Source: Solirubrobacteraceae bacterium
Lineage (GTDB): Bacteria > Actinomycetota > Thermoleophilia > Solirubrobacterales > Solirubrobacteraceae
Length of the DNA: 13,501 nt
Direction: 5' to 3'
Assembly: GCA_025455895.1 (NCBI GenBank)
Contig: JALOLQ010000016.1
Coordinates: 1 to 13,501, forward strand
Shown here in pieces: positions 10,883 to 13,501 of the stretch. Position numbers and translations under genes: made by a program. The notes beneath the pieces are model-generated. The model was not told the origin of the DNA. It saw only the letters and a list, made by a program, of their open reading frames with translations, and searched no databases. Position 1 is the stretch's first letter; the number at the start of each line of letters is the position of its first letter.

Positions 10883-12130
10883 TCAGCGCAGGACGACGCG
10901 CTCGAACACGGGCGCGCCGGCGGCGACCCGCCACGCCGCGTAGCGGCGCAGGGTGGTGTCGCCGTCGGGCCGGATCGAGTAGGTGCCGAGCACCGAGCGC
11001 CGCGCCCGGGTGCGGTGCAGTTCGGCGCTCACGAAGCTGCGGTCGTCGGCGCGATCGCCCGCGCGGCGCAGGGTGTCGAGCAGCAGCGCCATCGCCTCGT
11101 AGCCGAAGAGCGCCTCGGGCGGCGCGGGCTCGCCGAAGACGCGCCGGTAGCGGGCGAGCACGGCGAGGGCCGCCGGGGGCTCGGCGCGGCGCCCGACCAC
11201 CGGCCGCGTGAGCCGCAGCGCGCGCTGCGTGCGCGGCGCGAGCCGCGCGAGCAGCTCGGGCCGGGCGAGCACCGCCGGGCCGTAGAGGCCCGCGCCCGGC
11301 ACCCCGGCCGCCAGCGCGTCGAGCAGCGCCACGGGATCGTCAGCGCCGGAGGCGGCGAGGACGACGCAGTCGGCGCCGGTCTCGCGGATCGCGGCGACGA
11401 GGTCCGCGTCGGCCTCGCCGGCCGTGAGGTCCGCCGTCTCCTCGCCGGCGAGCGCGATGCCGGCCGGTCCCAGCGCATTGCGCACCGCCTCGGCGAGCGC
11501 GCGGGCGGGGACCTCCGGGCCGGCGACGACGAAGGTCCGCCGGCAGCCGTCGGCGGCCTGGAGGCGCGCCTGCGCCTCGCCCTGGACGACGTCGTTCGGG
11601 ATCACCCGCGCGAACGTGCGCGCGCCCGAGGGGTAGTACTTCTCGGGCTCGCCCTTCTCGGTGGCGTCCTCGGTGGTCGTGAAGCCCGGGTAGGTGGCCG
11701 CGGGCGAGACCTGGGCGATCCCGGACTGGTTGAGGACCGGGATCGAGATCGCGGTGGCGCCGAAGTCCGCGTCCCCGATGTACCCGATCGTCGTGGGGTC
11801 CTGCGCCGCGCGGCGCGCGTTGTCGGCGGTGGCGTCCCGGTCCCAGCCCTCCGGGCCCACGCTGTCGTCGAGCGAGGTGAACTTCACCTGGAAGTCGCCG
11901 ACCGTCCCGCCGGCGTCCTGCAGCGCCAGGCGCTGCCCGTTGACCATCGCCCGGGCGGCCTCGGCCTGCGGCCCGCGCAGCGGCAGGCTCGAGTACACGG
12001 TGAGCGTGTCGCCGATGACGCGGCCGCCCGGCCCGGCCTCGGTCGCGGTCGATCCCGACCCCCCGCACCCGGCGGCCGCGAGCGCGGCGCTCAGGACGAC
12101 GGCGAGGATGACGGAGCGGCGCAGCGGCAC
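10883..12130 (-). CDS. Lipoprotein of the Leu/Ile/Val-binding (periplasmic binding protein type I) family
   Basis: A 415-residue exported lipoprotein. The signal peptide has a basic start and hydrophobic core, and ends in a lipobox LAAAGC with C22 as lipid attachment site, so it should be anchored to the outer face of the membrane. A Gly/Ser-rich linker follows. The binding domain begins with LTVYSSLPLRGP (43-54) and includes GYIGDADFGATAISIPVLN (116-134) and QVSPAATYPGF (140-150), the usual ligand-contacting region of LivJ-type proteins. It ends with FGYEAMALLLDTLRRAG and LGTYSIRPDGDT. These proteins bind amino acids, amides or other small ligands for an ABC importer. No permease or ATPase gene is nearby, so it is an orphan. 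GTG 12130 is the first possible start after the in-frame stop of the preceding gene at 12155-12157; neither a Shine-Dalgarno nor a TAnnnT signal precedes it. Confidence 0.88.
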   Translation of the reverse strand: MPLRRSVILAVVLSAALAAAGCGGSGSTATEAGPGGRVIGDTLTVYSSLPLRGPQAEAARAMVNGQRLALQDAGGTVGDFQVKFTSLDDSVGPEGWDRDATADNARRAAQDPTTIGYIGDADFGATAISIPVLNQSGIAQVSPAATYPGFTTTEDATEKGEPEKYYPSGARTFARVIPNDVVQGEAQARLQAADGCRRTFVVAGPEVPARALAEAVRNALGPAGIALAGEETADLTAGEADADLVAAIRETGADCVVLAASGADDPVALLDALAAGVPGAGLYGPAVLARPELLARLAPRTQRALRLTRPVVGRRAEPPAALAVLARYRRVFGEPAPPEALFGYEAMALLLDTLRRAGDRADDRSFVSAELHRTRARRSVLGTYSIRPDGDTTLRRYAAWRVAAGAPVFERVVLR

Positions 12131-12154
12131 GGTGCGGCGCCGCCGCGGCGACGG

Positions 12155-12322
12155 TCAGGCGTCGCGGCGGGCGGCGGAGAGCTTGTCCATGGCGACCTTC
12201 ACCCCGGCCGCCGTGACGATCGCGATCAGCGCGATCAGGAACCCGTCGAACGACTTCAGCCCCAGCGAGTAGCTGACGATCCAGAAGCTGAGCGCGAAGG
12301 TGGCGAAGAGTGCGAGGCCCAT
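12155..12322 (-). CDS. Small two-helix membrane protein, unknown function
   Basis: I do not recognise this 55-residue protein. It has two hydrophobic segments, at about 2-20 (LALFATFALSFWIVSYSLGL) and 27-45 (GFLIALIAIVTAAGVKVAM), joined by a short KSFDG turn, and a charged end DKLSAARRDA. This is a helical hairpin with the tail likely in the cytoplasm. ATG 12322-12320 is preferred. A longer version from GTG at 12373 would overlap trpA by 38 bp and add only arginine/proline-rich sequence typical of an out-of-frame shadow. The gene starts 13 nt after trpA and ends 24 nt before the lipoprotein gene. It could be read through from trpBA or from TAGGAT overlapping the trpA stop. Codon use is like the neighbours, and the hydrophobic pattern is too clean for chance. 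Confidence 0.7.
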   Translation of the reverse strand: MGLALFATFALSFWIVSYSLGLKSFDGFLIALIAIVTAAGVKVAMDKLSAARRDA

Positions 12323-12332
12323 GACGGGGCGG

Positions 12333-12338
12333 ATCCTA
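12333..12338 (-). promoter_or_regulatory. Putative -10 hexamer TAGGAT overlapping the trpA stop codon
   Basis: TAGGAT on the minus strand starts with the TAG stop of trpA and ends 10 nt before the ATG of the small membrane protein gene, the same spacing as in front of rpsA. The AGGA inside it could instead act as a poorly spaced ribosome binding site. Either reading supports the 12322 start. Confidence 0.35.
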
Positions 12339-13136
12339 GCGGAGGGCCTGGGCGAACGCCGTGACGAGCGCACGCACCGCGGCCGGCGGGTCGTCCGCCT
12401 CCGCGGCCTCGCGGACGAGGCGGCTGCCGACGATCACCCCGTCGGCGCCGGCGTCGGCGGCCTGCGCGGCCTGCTCGGGGGTGGCGATCCCGAACCCGAG
12501 CGCGACCGGGACCGCCGTGGCGCCCTTGGCCCGCGCGACGACGCCGGCGAAGGTCTCGGCCAGGGCGGCGCGCTCCCCCGTCGTGCCGGCCACCGAGACG
12601 GTGTAGAGGAAGCCGCGCGCCCGGGCGCCGATCCGCTCCAGGCGCTCGGGCGTCGTGGTCGGCGCGACGAGCGGCACGAGCGCCAGCCCGGCCGCCTCGC
12701 AGGCCGCGAGCACCGCGGGCGCCTCCTCGAGCGGCAGGTCCGGGACGATCAGCCCGCTCGCCCCGGCGGCGGCCGCATCGGCGGCGAACCGCTCCACGCC
12801 GCGCGCGAGCACGAGGTTCGCGTAGGTCATGAGCACCACGGGCAGCCGCGGCGCGAGCGCGGCGGCGATCGCGAGCACGTCCTCGACCGTCGTCCCGGCC
12901 TCGAGCGCGCGGGTCGCGGCGGCCTGGATCACCGGCCCGTCGGCGATCGGGTCCGAGAACGGCACGCCCAGCTCGATCAGGTCGGCGCCCGCGTCCGCGT
13001 ACGCCTCGGCGATCGCGCGCGAGGTGGCCGGGTCCGGGAAGCCGCCCATGAGGTAGGGCATCAGCGCCGCGCGCTTGCCGCTGCCCGCGAACGCGGCGGC
13101 GATCCGCTCGGCCCCGCTCAGCGTCTGCGTGCTCAT
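12336..13136 (-). CDS. trpA: Tryptophan synthase alpha subunit
   Basis: A 266-residue TIM-barrel protein that cleaves indole-3-glycerol phosphate to indole and glyceraldehyde 3-phosphate and passes indole to the beta subunit through the internal tunnel of the alpha2-beta2 complex. The catalytic acids are E55 in IELGVPFSDP and D66 in ADGPVIQ, 11 residues apart as in the Salmonella enzyme (E49 and D60). Other family marks are MTYANLVL (103-110), GLIVPDLPLEE (128-138), APTTTPERL (158-166), GFLYTVSVAGTTG (175-187), the phosphate-binding GFGIATPEQ (214-222) and DGVIVGSRLV (232-241). Length is normal. Its ATG overlaps the trpB stop as ATGA, implying coupled translation. Confidence 0.97.
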   Translation of the reverse strand: MSTQTLSGAERIAAAFAGSGKRAALMPYLMGGFPDPATSRAIAEAYADAGADLIELGVPFSDPIADGPVIQAAATRALEAGTTVEDVLAIAAALAPRLPVVLMTYANLVLARGVERFAADAAAAGASGLIVPDLPLEEAPAVLAACEAAGLALVPLVAPTTTPERLERIGARARGFLYTVSVAGTTGERAALAETFAGVVARAKGATAVPVALGFGIATPEQAAQAADAGADGVIVGSRLVREAAEADDPPAAVRALVTAFAQALR

Positions 13137-13501
13137 CGCGCCGCGAGCCGGGCCATGACCTCGGCGAGGTCCTTGTCGCCGCGCCCCGACAGGCAGACGA
13201 GGTCGAGCGCGGAGTCGGACGGCTCGCGCAGCACGACGTGCAGCGCGTGGGCGGTCTCGAGCGCGGGGATGATCCCCTCGAGCCGCGCGACGTCGCGCAC
13301 CGCGTCGAGCGCGTCGTCGTCGGTGACCGCCGTGTACTGCGCGCGGCCGCTGTCGCGCAGCCACGCGTGCTCGGGCCCCGCGCCGGGATAGTCCAGGCCG
13401 GCGGACACCGAGTGCGCCTCGATCACCTGGCCCTCGTCGGTCTGGAGCAGCGCGATCAGCGCGCCGTGCAGCACGCCGGGCCGCCCGCCGACGGTGAGCG
13501 G
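13133..13501 (-). CDS. trpB: Tryptophan synthase beta chain, C-terminal part (runs off the window)
   Basis: The last 122 residues of a protein that is normally about 400 long; the start lies beyond the window edge. TrpB condenses indole with serine using pyridoxal phosphate. The visible part begins PLTVGGRPGVLHGAL and shows IEAHSVSAGLDYPGAGPEHA, GIIPALETAHA and LSGRGDKD; the last is the conserved region near the cofactor's pyridine ring. No damage is seen. The ATGA overlap with trpA is typical of trpBA operons. Confidence 0.96.
   Translation of the reverse strand, partial: PLTVGGRPGVLHGALIALLQTDEGQVIEAHSVSAGLDYPGAGPEHAWLRDSGRAQYTAVTDDDALDAVRDVARLEGIIPALETAHALHVVLREPSDSALDLVCLSGRGDKDLAEVMARLAAR

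Noticed and set aside
1..13501. A novel multi-gene system such as defence, secretion or a mobile island
   Set aside because: All genes fit known core or single accessory families, gene order matches actinobacterial housekeeping synteny, and no integrase, transposase, toxin-antitoxin pair or attachment repeat is visible.

Overview
The window is GC-rich, densely packed chromosomal DNA, almost certainly from an actinobacterium. The main evidence is gene order. On the minus strand run polA, then (after two interposed genes) rpsA, coaE and uvrB, which matches the polA-rpsA-coaE-uvrB neighbourhood known from Streptomyces and Mycobacterium. The four-domain ribosomal protein S1, a Pol I with tyrosine in the O helix, many GTG starts and TAnnnT -10 boxes set against start codons fit the same phylum. 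Gene content (secreted beta-helix protein with a C-terminal Ig-like domain, orphan Liv-type binding lipoprotein, geranylgeranyl-reductase-like flavoprotein) suggests class Thermoleophilia, order Solirubrobacterales. That finer placement is inference.

Layout. Positions 1-2725 (minus) hold rpsA, coaE, a membrane-anchored lytic transglycosylase and the first codons of uvrB. Positions 2786-3946 (plus) hold an FAD-dependent oxidoreductase divergent from rpsA. Positions 4073-7107 (minus) hold polA followed by a small YdcZ-type membrane protein. Positions 7183-8664 (plus) hold an ACT-domain malic enzyme divergent from polA. Positions 8669-9865 (minus) hold the secreted beta-helix protein, and 9973-10875 (plus) a TIGR01777-type epimerase. 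Positions 10883-13501 (minus) hold the end of trpB, trpA, a 55-residue membrane protein and a lipoprotein of the Leu/Ile/Val-binding family.

The genes serve core functions: replication and repair (polA, uvrB), translation (rpsA), coenzyme A synthesis (coaE), wall remodelling, tryptophan synthesis and central carbon metabolism. There is no intergenic gap above about 130 bp. I see no tRNA, rRNA, insertion sequence, phage gene, CRISPR array or defence system, and I do not think a new multi-gene system is encoded here.

Two signals deserve attention. First, coaE has no ATG, GTG or TTG upstream of its P-loop and lies in frame directly behind the rpsA stop. Second, uvrB, rpsA, the oxidoreductase, polA, the malic enzyme and the 55-residue protein each have a TAnnnT hexamer 6-10 nt before the start codon and no good Shine-Dalgarno sequence, a pattern expected for leaderless or near-leaderless transcription.
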